From assembly GCA_044375275.1 (NCBI GenBank), contig JBILMZ010000012.1:1-37472 (forward strand): a stretch of DNA of 37,472 nucleotides, given 5' to 3'. Shown piece by piece: positions 7,810-14,969 of the stretch (its first letter is position 1; every line of letters starts with the position of its first letter). The stretch is from SZUA-430 sp044375275 (GTDB lineage: Bacteria; Pseudomonadota; Alphaproteobacteria; Micropepsales; Micropepsaceae). The notes beneath the pieces are model-generated. The model was not told where the DNA came from and did not search any database. It saw nothing but the letters and a program-made list of their open reading frames with translations. The position numbers and the translations under genes were made by a program.

Positions 7810-9411
7810 TCAGGCGATGATTGCAGAGAGCGGCCCGAGGTTCAACCGGGCGCCGTCGGCTTGGACGTCTCCCACGGTGAGAAGTGGTGCTCCGGCGGGC
7901 AGCACGGCGGATGTTGCCGGCTTGCGGGAGAGGTTGAAGACGCAGGTGGACCGCTGCTCCCCCAGCGTCCGCTCGAAGGCCAGGACCTGGTCCGTGGCCT
8001 CGAGGATGCGGATGTCGCCGGCCTGGAGCGCGGGCGAGGACTTGCGCAGGCTGATGAGCCTGCGGGCGAAGTGCAGCGTCGAGCCCTCGTCGCGTTCCTG
8101 CGTTGCGGCGGCGAGCGCGCGATGGGCGGGCGCCATAGGCAGCCAGGGTTCGCCATAGGTGAAGCCGATGTTCGGCTTGACCTCGACCCACGGCATGGGC
8201 GTGCGGCACGGGTCGCGGCCCTTGCTGTAAGGGAAGTAGAGTTCGCCCACTGGATCATGGATCTGGTGGCGCTCGATGGGCCCATCGGGCAGGCCCAGTT
8301 CCTCGCCCTGGAACATGAGCACGGTGCCCTTCAGCGTCATCAGCAGCGTCAGCGCGAGACGCGCCAGCGCCGGGTCAGCCTCCATCGTGCGGCCATAGCG
8401 CGTTACCGTCCGCGGCACGTCGTGGTTGGAGAAGGTCGCGCAGGGCCACAGGCCCTCGATCGCGTTCAGGAAGGTGTAGTGCTCGGCGAAGACCTTCGGG
8501 CGGAACGTCCGGTCCTCGAGGAAAGTGAAGGTGTAGCCCGTGTGCAGGCCATGGTCGCGGCCGGCAAAGTGGCTGAGCAGGCCCGGCTCCTCGGAGAATT
8601 CGCCGAATACGAACCTGTCCCCGTATTTGTCCACGGCGGCGCGGATCTCGTCGAGCACTTCGCGGTTCTCGGGCAGGTTCGAGTCGCGGATGCGGCGCTG
8701 GAGGTTGGGCGCGTGGGCCCAGTGATGCGCCGTACGCTCGTCCATGGGCACCGCCGGATTGTCGCGCAGCTGCGGGTCATGCAGGTACGAGTTCGCCACG
8801 TCGAGACGGAAGCCGTCGACGCCGCGGTCCAGCCAGAAGGTCAGCACGTCGATCGCGGCCTTGCGCGCCTCGGCGTTGTAAAGATTGACTTTGGGCTGCT
8901 GCTTCAGGAACTTGTGGAAGTAATACTGGCGACGCAACGGATGATACGACCAGGCCGGACCGCCGAAGACGCTGAGCCAGTTGTTCGGCGGCGTGCCGTC
9001 CTCGCGCGGGTCGGCCCAGACATACCAGTCGGCCTTCTCGCCATCACGGGACTTCAGGCTTTCCTGGAACCAGGGATGAAGATCGCTCGTGTGGGAAAGG
9101 ACCTCGTCGAGGATGACCTTCAGGCCGCGGCGGTGGGCTTCGGCGATGAGATGCTCGAAATCGGCCATCGTGCCCATCTCAGGCGCGATGCCGTTGAAGT
9201 CGGCGACGTCATAGCCGAAGTCGCGGTTGGGCGATGGATGGATGGGCGACAGCCAGATGGCATCGACGCCCAGCCCGGCAATGTAGTCGAGCTTCGAGCC
9301 GATGCCCTTCAGGTCGCCGATACCGTCCGCATTGCTGTCGCAGAACGAGCGCGGATAGATCTGGTAGACGACGGCGCCCTGCCACCAGGGCGCTGCCTTC
9401 TCGCGGCTCAC
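7810..9411 (-). CDS. Glycoside hydrolase family 13, alpha-glucosidase type
   Basis: This 533-residue protein has the GH13 barrel motifs: DAIWLSPIHPSPNRDFGYDV near residue 50, GFRLDVANSYL with nucleophile Asp204, VFGEFSEE with acid/base Glu271, and FSNHDVPRT with the transition-state Asp331. The pattern fits the oligo-1,6-glucosidase/alpha-glucosidase subfamily that cuts short alpha-glucosides in the cytoplasm. No signal peptide is seen. Translation starts at a GTG that overlaps the stop codon of the clpP-like gene (GTGA), so the two genes are coupled. No sugar transporter or regulator lies nearby, and exact linkage specificity cannot be read by eye. Confidence 0.93.
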   Translation of the reverse strand: MSREKAAPWWQGAVVYQIYPRSFCDSNADGIGDLKGIGSKLDYIAGLGVDAIWLSPIHPSPNRDFGYDVADFNGIAPEMGTMADFEHLIAEAHRRGLKVILDEVLSHTSDLHPWFQESLKSRDGEKADWYVWADPREDGTPPNNWLSVFGGPAWSYHPLRRQYYFHKFLKQQPKVNLYNAEARKAAIDVLTFWLDRGVDGFRLDVANSYLHDPQLRDNPAVPMDERTAHHWAHAPNLQRRIRDSNLPENREVLDEIRAAVDKYGDRFVFGEFSEEPGLLSHFAGRDHGLHTGYTFTFLEDRTFRPKVFAEHYTFLNAIEGLWPCATFSNHDVPRTVTRYGRTMEADPALARLALTLLMTLKGTVLMFQGEELGLPDGPIERHQIHDPVGELYFPYSKGRDPCRTPMPWVEVKPNIGFTYGEPWLPMAPAHRALAAATQERDEGSTLHFARRLISLRKSSPALQAGDIRILEATDQVLAFERTLGEQRSTCVFNLSRKPATSAVLPAGAPLLTVGDVQADGARLNLGPLSAIIA

Positions 9412-10010
9412 GCCAGGTCGATCCGCTCGATGACGCGGCTGACGATGCCATAGGCCTTGGCTTCCTCGGCCGACATCCAGAAGTTCCGGTCGGTGTCGTC
9501 CTTGACCTTGGAGAGCGGCTGGCCGGTTTCGTCGGCGATCGTGCGGTTGATGCGGTCCTGGGCCTTGAGGATTTCCTCGGCCTCGATCTGGATGTCGGAG
9601 GCCGTGCCGCGGATGCCGCCGGCGGGCTGGTGGACCATGAAGCGCGTGTTCGGCAGGCAGAAGCGGTGTGCGCGATCGGCGCCCAGGTAGATGTGCGTGC
9701 CGGCGGAAGCGACCCAGCCCGTGCCGATCATCTTGACCCGCGGACGGAGCGACTTGATGACGTCGTGGATCGTGTCACCGGATTCGACATGACCGCCCGG
9801 CGAGTGGATCACGACCTTGATGTCCTTGTTCGGATCATCCGCGAGCAGCGCGAGCAGGTTTGCTGTCACACGCTCGGCCATCTTCATGTCGACCTCGCCG
9901 AAGATCAGGACGGTGCGGGACTTGAAGAGCGCCTGGGGAATGGCCGTGAATGACGGAGCCTCAGCCGGTTTGTTTTCTTCTTCCTTGTTCAGCGTGAAAA
10001 GCGAAGCCAT
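9408..10010 (-). CDS. ClpP-like serine protease
   Basis: This 200-residue protein has the ClpP fold signatures. IHSPGGHVESGDTIHDVI forms the oxyanion strand. GWVASAGTH carries nucleophile Ser102, MVHQPAGG carries His127, and DTDRNFWMSAEEAKAYGIV carries Asp174, so the triad appears intact. The Ser motif reads ASAG rather than the usual ASMG, and the N-terminus has an unusual charged extension (NKEEENKPAEAPS). It is probably a ClpP paralogue rather than the housekeeping copy, because clpX, clpA and tig are absent here. The ATG at 10010 is well placed. The gene is coupled by overlap to a glucosidase gene, an unusual pairing. Confidence 0.85.
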   Translation of the reverse strand: MASLFTLNKEEENKPAEAPSFTAIPQALFKSRTVLIFGEVDMKMAERVTANLLALLADDPNKDIKVVIHSPGGHVESGDTIHDVIKSLRPRVKMIGTGWVASAGTHIYLGADRAHRFCLPNTRFMVHQPAGGIRGTASDIQIEAEEILKAQDRINRTIADETGQPLSKVKDDTDRNFWMSAEEAKAYGIVSRVIERIDLA

Positions 10011-10083
10011 AGGCCGTTCTTCCTTGCGTTATGGGACGTCAAAAGGGGGAGTAGCACGAGCTTGGCAGTGTGGCAAAGGCTGG

Positions 10084-10878
10084 TTAATTTACTCCCACAA
10101 TCCGCGCCAAAGTGGGGCCGATTTCGGCGTTGATGACCAGATCCGCAAGGGAATCCAGCTCGGTCGGGTCCCGGTTGAGAATCCCCAGTTTCGCACCGCT
10201 GCGTTTGGCGGCAATGGGCAGGCCGGCGGCCGGATAAACCACCAGTGAAGAGCCAATGGCCAGCATCAGGTCGCAGGCGAGTGCCGCGGCCTCGGCCCGG
10301 GCCATCTCCTCCTCCGGCATGGCCTGACCGAAGGAGATGGTTGCCGATTTGACAATACCGCCGCAGCGTCGGCAGGTCGGCGGCTCTCCCGTCGCCCTGA
10401 AGTCCGGCTCGATGTCGGCGAATTCGTGCCGCGCGCCGCACGCGAGGCATTTGGCGAAGGTGGCGTTGCCGTGGATCTCGATCACGTTCGCGGCCGGTAC
10501 GCCCGAGGCCTGGTGCAGCCCGTCAATGTTCTGGGTGATGATGTCGGTCACCTTGCCCTCGCCCACAAGTTTGGCGAGCGCCCGGTGGCCGGCATTGGGC
10601 TCTGCCCTTTGCATCGTGCCACGGTTTTCAAACAGCCGCGTCCAGGCCTCCACGCGTGCGTCGCGCGAACGGACGAACTCATCGAAGTAGATCATGCGGT
10701 TCTTCGTCCAGAACCCGCCGGGGCTGCGGAAGTCAGGGATGCCGGACTCGGTCGAGATCCCGGCGCCGGTGAAAACGACAACGCGGCGGGCGTTCGACAA
10801 CAGGCGGGCGAGGTGTTCGGCTTTCTCGGTCAAGCGGGCGCTTCCATGATCTTCAGGCCCGGCAGGGGCCAGAGCCAC
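10084..10878 (-). CDS. cobB: Sir2-family NAD-dependent protein deacylase
   Basis: This protein of up to 264 residues has sirtuin motifs throughout: GAGISTESGIPDFRS at 38-52, TQNIDGLH at 115-122, and catalytic His136 in IEIHGN. Zinc-binding Cys144/Cys147 and Cys169/Cys172 follow, then GSSLVVYPAAGLP near 215. It removes acyl groups from lysines using NAD+, making nicotinamide and O-acyl-ADP-ribose. Substrate class (acetyl or succinyl) is not certain. The longest frame starts with GTG at 10878. A TTG at 10833 preceded by GGAAG is an alternative start that would remove 15 residues with no motif. The clpP-like gene is 73 bases downstream. Confidence 0.92.
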   Translation of the reverse strand: MALAPAGPEDHGSARLTEKAEHLARLLSNARRVVVFTGAGISTESGIPDFRSPGGFWTKNRMIYFDEFVRSRDARVEAWTRLFENRGTMQRAEPNAGHRALAKLVGEGKVTDIITQNIDGLHQASGVPAANVIEIHGNATFAKCLACGARHEFADIEPDFRATGEPPTCRRCGGIVKSATISFGQAMPEEEMARAEAAALACDLMLAIGSSLVVYPAAGLPIAAKRSGAKLGILNRDPTELDSLADLVINAEIGPTLARIVGVN

Positions 10879-10905
10879 CCTATCTTGCCCTTCCCCGTTC
10901 GCAAT

Positions 10906-11319
10906 TCAAGCCGGGGCGGATTTGACGGCCAGCTTTGAATAGGCCTGGGTGGCGGCAAGGATGAGGTGCTCTTCCACGCCGTTTTCGCGCTCGACGTTGA
11001 TCGCCGCGTATTCCGCAGATGTCGTCATCTCAAGGAAGGCGGCGCGGCTGGGGTAGTGCACGAGCACCACCCAATCCCAGCGAGCGTCTCCGAGGTTTCC
11101 GAAGGCTGCGCCTTCCACGTTTCCGGACCAGATCACGGTGCCGCCCACTTTCTTCAGCAGCGGCATGTCGCCTTTCGCGTATCGCGAATACGCGTCCCAG
11201 CCGGAGCCATTCCCGTCCAGCGCGCGCTCATGAAACCGCACGAGGTTGACCATCACCACCGGCCCGGTGTCGGGCAGGCTACGTACAAACGCTTCATTGA
11301 GGTCCTTGGGGCCGGCCAT
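10906..11319 (-). CDS. DUF1330 domain protein
   Basis: This 137-residue soluble protein has the DUF1330 ferredoxin-like pattern: GPVVMVNLVRFHERA near residues 19-33, then a YSRYAKGDMPLLKKVGGTVIWSG region in two parts, and DWVVLVHYPSRAAFLEM near 82-98. The fold is the dimeric alpha-beta barrel type, often found beside catabolic genes, with no defined reaction. AAGGTG before the ATG at 11319 supports the start. It lies 27 bases upstream of the sirtuin gene on the same strand. A larger DUF1330-like protein with membrane anchors is encoded at 17711-18355. Confidence 0.8.
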   Translation of the reverse strand: MAGPKDLNEAFVRSLPDTGPVVMVNLVRFHERALDGNGSGWDAYSRYAKGDMPLLKKVGGTVIWSGNVEGAAFGNLGDARWDWVVLVHYPSRAAFLEMTTSAEYAAINVERENGVEEHLILAATQAYSKLAVKSAPA

Positions 11320-11439
11320 GGTGCACCTTTATTCATGACGTCTGCTGCTGTTGGATTCCATTTCATCGCTTTGGCGATGCCGGGTCAATCCGAGGGGGAT
11401 ATGGAGGGTGCCGATCCCAAACGCTTTGGGGGCACCATT

Positions 11440-11745
11440 CTATGATCGGGCAGCAGACACGGGCGGCAGCTTGCGCGGGAGGCGCCTGATCTCATTGCCA
11501 CTCTCCCGCTCCGCCAGCCTCAATTCGTAAGCCTGCTGCAGGTTCAGCCAGAACTCGGCACTGGTGCCGAACCAATGGCCGAGCCGAAGCGCCGTGTCCG
11601 CGCTCACGCTGCGCTTGCCATTGATGATGTTGGTGATGCGGTTGGCCGGGACTTTCAGCTGCCGCGCCAGCTCGGTTGGCGTGACCCCGAACTCTCCCAA
11701 CTCTTCCGCCAGGATTTCGCCTGGATGGACCGGTGTGCGTGCCAT
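11440..11745 (-). CDS. higA: HigA-family antitoxin (XRE-type HTH)
   Basis: This 101-residue protein begins MARTPVHPGEILAEEL, the typical HigA/VapI start. A helix-turn-helix follows (TPTELARQLKVPANRITNIINGKR), then TALRLGHWFGTSAEFWLNLQ, which is diagnostic of the family. HigA binds and neutralises the RelE-like RNase HigB and represses its own operon. I used the ATG at 11745. The open frame runs ten codons further up, but it then overlaps the toxin remnant's stop. The normal toxin gene, which should lie directly upstream, is reduced to a short fusion of its two ends. This antitoxin is therefore probably an orphan. Confidence 0.9.
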   Translation of the reverse strand: MARTPVHPGEILAEELGEFGVTPTELARQLKVPANRITNIINGKRSVSADTALRLGHWFGTSAEFWLNLQQAYELRLAERESGNEIRRLPRKLPPVSAARS

Positions 11746-11752
11746 GCTGCCC

Positions 11753-11848
11753 TCAATGATAGTCGACGATTTCAACCAGGCTGGGACCGATGTCGCGCGC
11801 TCTCATGGCGAAGCGTTCGGTACGCGAATCTCTGTAGCTCAGGATCAC
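11753..11848 (-). pseudogene. higB: Internally deleted HigB toxin remnant
   Basis: Directly upstream of higA (7-base gap), the minus strand from a GTG at 11848 reads VILSYRDSRTERFA, then MRARDIGPSLVEIVDYH and a stop. The first part matches the usual HigB N-terminus ([MV]I-x-S-[FY]-R-D). The last part ends VEIVDYH, a very common HigB C-terminus. Full-length HigB proteins have about 90-95 residues; only 31 remain. About 60 central codons, including the RNase core, seem to have been lost by a deletion that kept the frame. An in-frame TAG precedes the remnant. This is a by-eye family comparison. Confidence 0.7.
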
Positions 11849-11959
11849 TGGAGTGACCTACAGATATTTACTCGTTACGTCAAGCGTACATTTCAAGCGC
11901 TGATGCGCGCCGGGTTGCATCCCTGCCGCGTGCGAGGCATTCAGTGTCGATGTGCAGGG

Positions 11960-12223
11960 CTATCTCTTTGCTGCCTGCATGACCAAGTCAAAATTGTAGA
12001 GCAGCATCCACAATCCGATCAAGGACAGCGGTCCTGCCAACAAGTCGATTCCTTTTGGCTCTGCATTGAAACCGTATGCAAACAGTCCCAAATAGGCGAC
12101 GAACGTGATGGTACGGAAGAAGCCCTGCAGGAGTCCCTTCACAATGGCTGAAACTAGCCTCGTAGCAAGAGATTGCTTGACGCCCTCTTCTTTGCCTTCA
12201 CTTTTCTCTGGTCGCTTCTTCAT
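11960..12223 (-). CDS. Small two-helix membrane protein, function unknown
   Basis: This 87-residue protein has a charged N-terminus (KKRPEKSEGKEEG). Two hydrophobic segments follow, FFRTITFVAYLGLFAYGF near residues 35-52 and DLLAGPLSLIGLWMLLYNF near 60-78. I do not recognise a family. A GGAG lies ten bases before the ATG at 12223. It sits alone between the higA region and the 42-bp inverted repeat. AT content is somewhat higher than in neighbours, which may indicate a transferred gene. Confidence 0.5.
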   Translation of the reverse strand: MKKRPEKSEGKEEGVKQSLATRLVSAIVKGLLQGFFRTITFVAYLGLFAYGFNAEPKGIDLLAGPLSLIGLWMLLYNFDLVMQAAKR

Positions 12224-12389
12224 ACTTCATCTGCTCCAAAGGGCACCAACGGGCTCTGACACAACTTTAGTGAACCGCATATTCCACACTCTCAGCTTCC
12301 ACGCTCACTCGGTTGAGCGTGGAGAGATATCACATGTCCCTTTGTTGAGTGTTGGCAACAAGCATCATTGCAGAACAAATACACCCCAT

Positions 12390-12553
12390 CGTCATGGCCG
12401 CGTCGCGCGGCAGCGCGTACCGGCCACCCAGAGATTTTGCTAGGCCCGCCACATGCTCCCCGGGGTTGCCGGACAGGTTGGGGCGCTTGACGAGAGACGA
12501 TGATACGATTCCTGGGTGGCCGGTACGCGCTGCCGCGCGACGCGGCCATGACG
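12390..12553. repeat. Perfect 42-bp inverted repeat with 80-bp spacer (MITE-like or giant hairpin)
   Basis: Bases 12390-12431 are the exact reverse complement of 12512-12553. The 80-base spacer holds an 8-bp palindrome CCCCGGGG at 12458-12465. Open frames across this element read the arm twice on opposite strands and look like non-genes. I see no target-site duplication and no transposase. The right arm ends 22 bases from the stop codon of the radical SAM gene. It may be a non-autonomous mobile element, or a very stable 3'-end hairpin. The rest of the gap 12224-12575 shows nothing else. Confidence 0.85.
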
Positions 12554-12575
12554 TGTTTTGGCGTGACGCCAACGT

Positions 12576-13643
12576 TCAGGCTGATTGTCTCGCCAAGCGC
12601 TTGGCGCGCAGTTGTTCCAACTCGCCTTTCAGATGCTGTTCAAAATATGCGTCGCAGCCAAGGCAGACATTGGCCATCTCGCGACCTTTCGGGTCGCGCT
12701 GGCGGGAGGCTTCTCGGTACTTCTCTCGTGACCAGCCTGACACCTCGCCCATGATTTCGGGGTCGCCCTTGTTGATGGCTTCGAAGGCGGGGTGGCCTTT
12801 CAGGCTGTCGAGGATGTCGGTGAGGCGCTCTTCGGTGAGGTTGCCCAGCGGCGCCTTGGTCTTCATGCAGCACGGATACACAGAGCCGTCGGGTTCGATC
12901 GCGACTTCGGAGCCGGCTTCGCCGTAGTTCATGAAGTTCTTGCCGCCGCTCCAGCGCGCGCAGAAGTTCGTGTCGTAGCCGGCGTTGGACAGGCCGTTGG
13001 CCCAGGCGCGGCCGCGGGGCCAGAGTTCGCCGATCCAGAGATCAGGCTGGGCGCCGAAGAAGACGAAGAACGGTCCCTCTCCCATTGCCTCGCGCGAGGT
13101 TGCGGGCGTGTTGGCCTTCAGCTTGGGATCGCGTGCGCCGCCGAGGTCGATCTCGCGCGCGCCGAAGCCCTGCATCATCGTGCGGATGTTTTCCATGAAG
13201 GCGAACTTCTTCTCGCCTTCGAAGCCCACGTGATAGTCGTCGATCGAGGCGACCGCGATCGTGCGCACGCCCCTCGACAGCATGGCTTCCACGCGTTCGG
13301 GCGTCAGCACGTCACCGGTGGTCTGCACGGAAATGTAGGGCGCGGCCTCGCCCCATCGCGCGCGGACCGCGTCGAGGGCGGGATAGAAGAGCTCTTCGCG
13401 CACGCCGTCGATGAGAAGCTCACCGCCTGCCATGACCAGGAGTGAGCGCCGCCTGGCGCCCGTCTTGCGGTCGCGGAAGCTCATGTCGTCGGGCAGGTTC
13501 TTGAGCACCTGGAGGTACGCCGCCTGGCCCTCGCCCACCACGCGCTTCAGTTCGTCCTTCACATAGGGTCGGAAGCGGTCGTCATAGCAATGGCGGCACT
13601 TGCGGTGGCAGGCCCACGTCAACACCCAGTATACGGCTTCCAT
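12576..13643 (-). CDS. Radical SAM protein with SPASM-like C-terminus
   Basis: This 355-residue protein has the radical SAM cluster motif Cys12-x3-Cys16-x2-Cys19 (TWACHRKCRHCYD) right at the N-terminus. MAGGELLIDG, which occupies the SAM-binding GGE position, follows, as does SVQTTGDVLT. The C-terminal part has VAIEPDGSVYPCCMKTKAPLGN and NVCLGCDAYFEQHL, resembling a SPASM/twitch region for auxiliary Fe-S clusters. Such enzymes modify peptides, proteins or cofactors. No precursor peptide or partner gene is recognisable nearby. AGGGGAACTG upstream supports the ATG at 13643; the frame is open to 13733. It is divergent from the 13860 cluster. Confidence 0.83.
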   Translation of the reverse strand: MEAVYWVLTWACHRKCRHCYDDRFRPYVKDELKRVVGEGQAAYLQVLKNLPDDMSFRDRKTGARRRSLLVMAGGELLIDGVREELFYPALDAVRARWGEAAPYISVQTTGDVLTPERVEAMLSRGVRTIAVASIDDYHVGFEGEKKFAFMENIRTMMQGFGAREIDLGGARDPKLKANTPATSREAMGEGPFFVFFGAQPDLWIGELWPRGRAWANGLSNAGYDTNFCARWSGGKNFMNYGEAGSEVAIEPDGSVYPCCMKTKAPLGNLTEERLTDILDSLKGHPAFEAINKGDPEIMGEVSGWSREKYREASRQRDPKGREMANVCLGCDAYFEQHLKGELEQLRAKRLARQSA

Positions 13644-13773
13644 CAGTTCCCCTGTTCCCCTGGCATTCGATACGGACCACGCAGGGGAATTCGTTCGCTC
13701 ATGCCAAAAGGTTTCGCGTTTTTTCAGAAGCACCGCAACCGGGCAAATGACCGATGCTGATGACTGCGCTTGT

Positions 13774-13798
13774 CAATTGGCACTCATTATGCCAATTG
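13774..13798. promoter_or_regulatory. 9-7-9 palindrome, likely operator of the catabolic cluster
   Basis: CAATTGGCA (13774-13782) and TGCCAATTG (13790-13798) are perfect inverted arms around a 7-base AT-rich spacer. A further TTGGCA half-like copy follows at 13800-13805. The site is 62 bases before the first gene of the cluster and upstream of the divergent radical SAM gene. Its size fits a TetR-, GntR- or LysR-type repressor site. No regulator gene is present in the window. Confidence 0.55.
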
Positions 13799-13859
13799 TT
13801 TGGCAACCATGCCGTGCCGCACCTCATTGCCGGTCCACGCGCTCCAACGGGAAGACACT

Positions 13860-14969
13860 ATGCACGCCAAAGAACTCTGGGTCGAACGCGCCAATCTGCG
13901 TCATACAAAGGTCGTCGAGCGCCAGCTCGCGCCGCTGCAGGACGGCGAAGTTTTGGTAAAGATCGACAAGTTCGGGCTCACGGCCAACAATGTGAGCTAT
14001 GCGATCTCGGGCGACTTAATCGGTTACTGGAAGTACTACCCGGCGGAAGGCGAATGGGGAAAGGTCCCGGTCTGGGGCTTTGGCAATGTGGTCGAGTCGC
14101 GCTGCGCCGATATCCCGGTGGGCGAACGCATGTGGGGCTTCTTCCCGATGGCGACGCATGCCGTGCTGAAGCCCGGCAAGGTGCATCCGCACCAGTTCAC
14201 GGATGTGAGCGAGCACCGGCAGCCTTTGCCCGGCCTCTACAATGACTTCATGCGCACGAACAATGATCCGGCGCCGATGAAGCAGATGGAGGACGCGCGC
14301 TGCGTGCTGTTCCCGCTCTTTGCAACGTCCTATGTGCTTTATGACTATCTGGTCGCGAACAATTTCTTCGGGGCTACGCAAGTCATCGTCGGGTCGGCGT
14401 CGTCAAAGACGGGCTTCGGGCTTGCCCATCTGCTCCATCACGACAAGGCGGCCGGCCAGCATGTTGTCGGCCTTACGTCGCCATCCAATGTTGCCTTCGT
14501 GAAGGATCTCAAGGTTTGCGACCAGGTCGTGACCTATGACGCGCTTTTCTCCATCGATGCAACGAAGCCGACGGCTTTTGTCGACATGGCGGGTTCGGGT
14601 GCCGTGCTGACGGCCCTCCATCATCACATCGGCGACAACATGAAGGAAAGCTGCATCGTGGGTGCGACGCACTGGGAGTCGGATCGCAATCGTGGCGATC
14701 TCCCGGGTGCCAAGCCCGCCTTCTTCTTCGCGCCGGCGCATATCGGCAAGCGCAACAAGGAATGGGGGCCGGGCGTGCTGATCGGCAAGGCCATGGCAGC
14801 AGGGGCGAAGATCACGGCATCGATTGCTGGGCAGTTTGAGATCGACAAGCTGCGCGGCCCTGCAGCCGTCGAGAAGACCTTTGTCGACCTCGTCAACAAC
14901 CAGGTGCCACCCAGTCGCGGCCTGCTGCTGTCGATGCAGGAGGATGCGGGCGGAGACAACAGGTCATGA
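13860..14969 (+). CDS. DUF2855 family protein (reductase-like)
   Basis: This 369-residue protein matches DUF2855. The N-terminal half resembles the medium-chain reductase catalytic domain (VLVKIDKFGLTANNVSYAI, and VPVWGFGNVVES). The second half has a nucleotide-binding-like segment, TQVIVGSASSKTGFGLAHLL near residue 180, and TAFVDMAGSGAVLTALHHH. I infer an NAD(P)H-linked reductase or dehydrogenase; family members are not well characterised. The ATG at 13860 begins the conserved part, and the in-frame upstream extension lacks support. It is the first gene of the cluster, lying behind the 9-7-9 palindrome. It overlaps the GST-like gene by four bases (ATGA). Confidence 0.82.
   Translation: MHAKELWVERANLRHTKVVERQLAPLQDGEVLVKIDKFGLTANNVSYAISGDLIGYWKYYPAEGEWGKVPVWGFGNVVESRCADIPVGERMWGFFPMATHAVLKPGKVHPHQFTDVSEHRQPLPGLYNDFMRTNNDPAPMKQMEDARCVLFPLFATSYVLYDYLVANNFFGATQVIVGSASSKTGFGLAHLLHHDKAAGQHVVGLTSPSNVAFVKDLKVCDQVVTYDALFSIDATKPTAFVDMAGSGAVLTALHHHIGDNMKESCIVGATHWESDRNRGDLPGAKPAFFFAPAHIGKRNKEWGPGVLIGKAMAAGAKITASIAGQFEIDKLRGPAAVEKTFVDLVNNQVPPSRGLLLSMQEDAGGDNRS

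Noticed and set aside
7861..9453. A 530-codon plus-strand frame opposite the GH13 gene
   Set aside because: It is exactly antisense to a gene with all GH13 catalytic motifs, and its composition is the usual shadow pattern (many Arg, Val, His, Gly).
10084..10878. Sirtuin as part of a defence system (Thoeris- or SIR2-linked)
   Set aside because: It has a zinc-binding CobB-type deacylase layout and no TIR, Argonaute or HerA partner nearby.
12292..12927. Open frames crossing the 42-bp inverted repeat
   Set aside because: Their apparent similarity on both strands comes from the inverted arms. They have no family features, and one runs antisense into the radical SAM gene.
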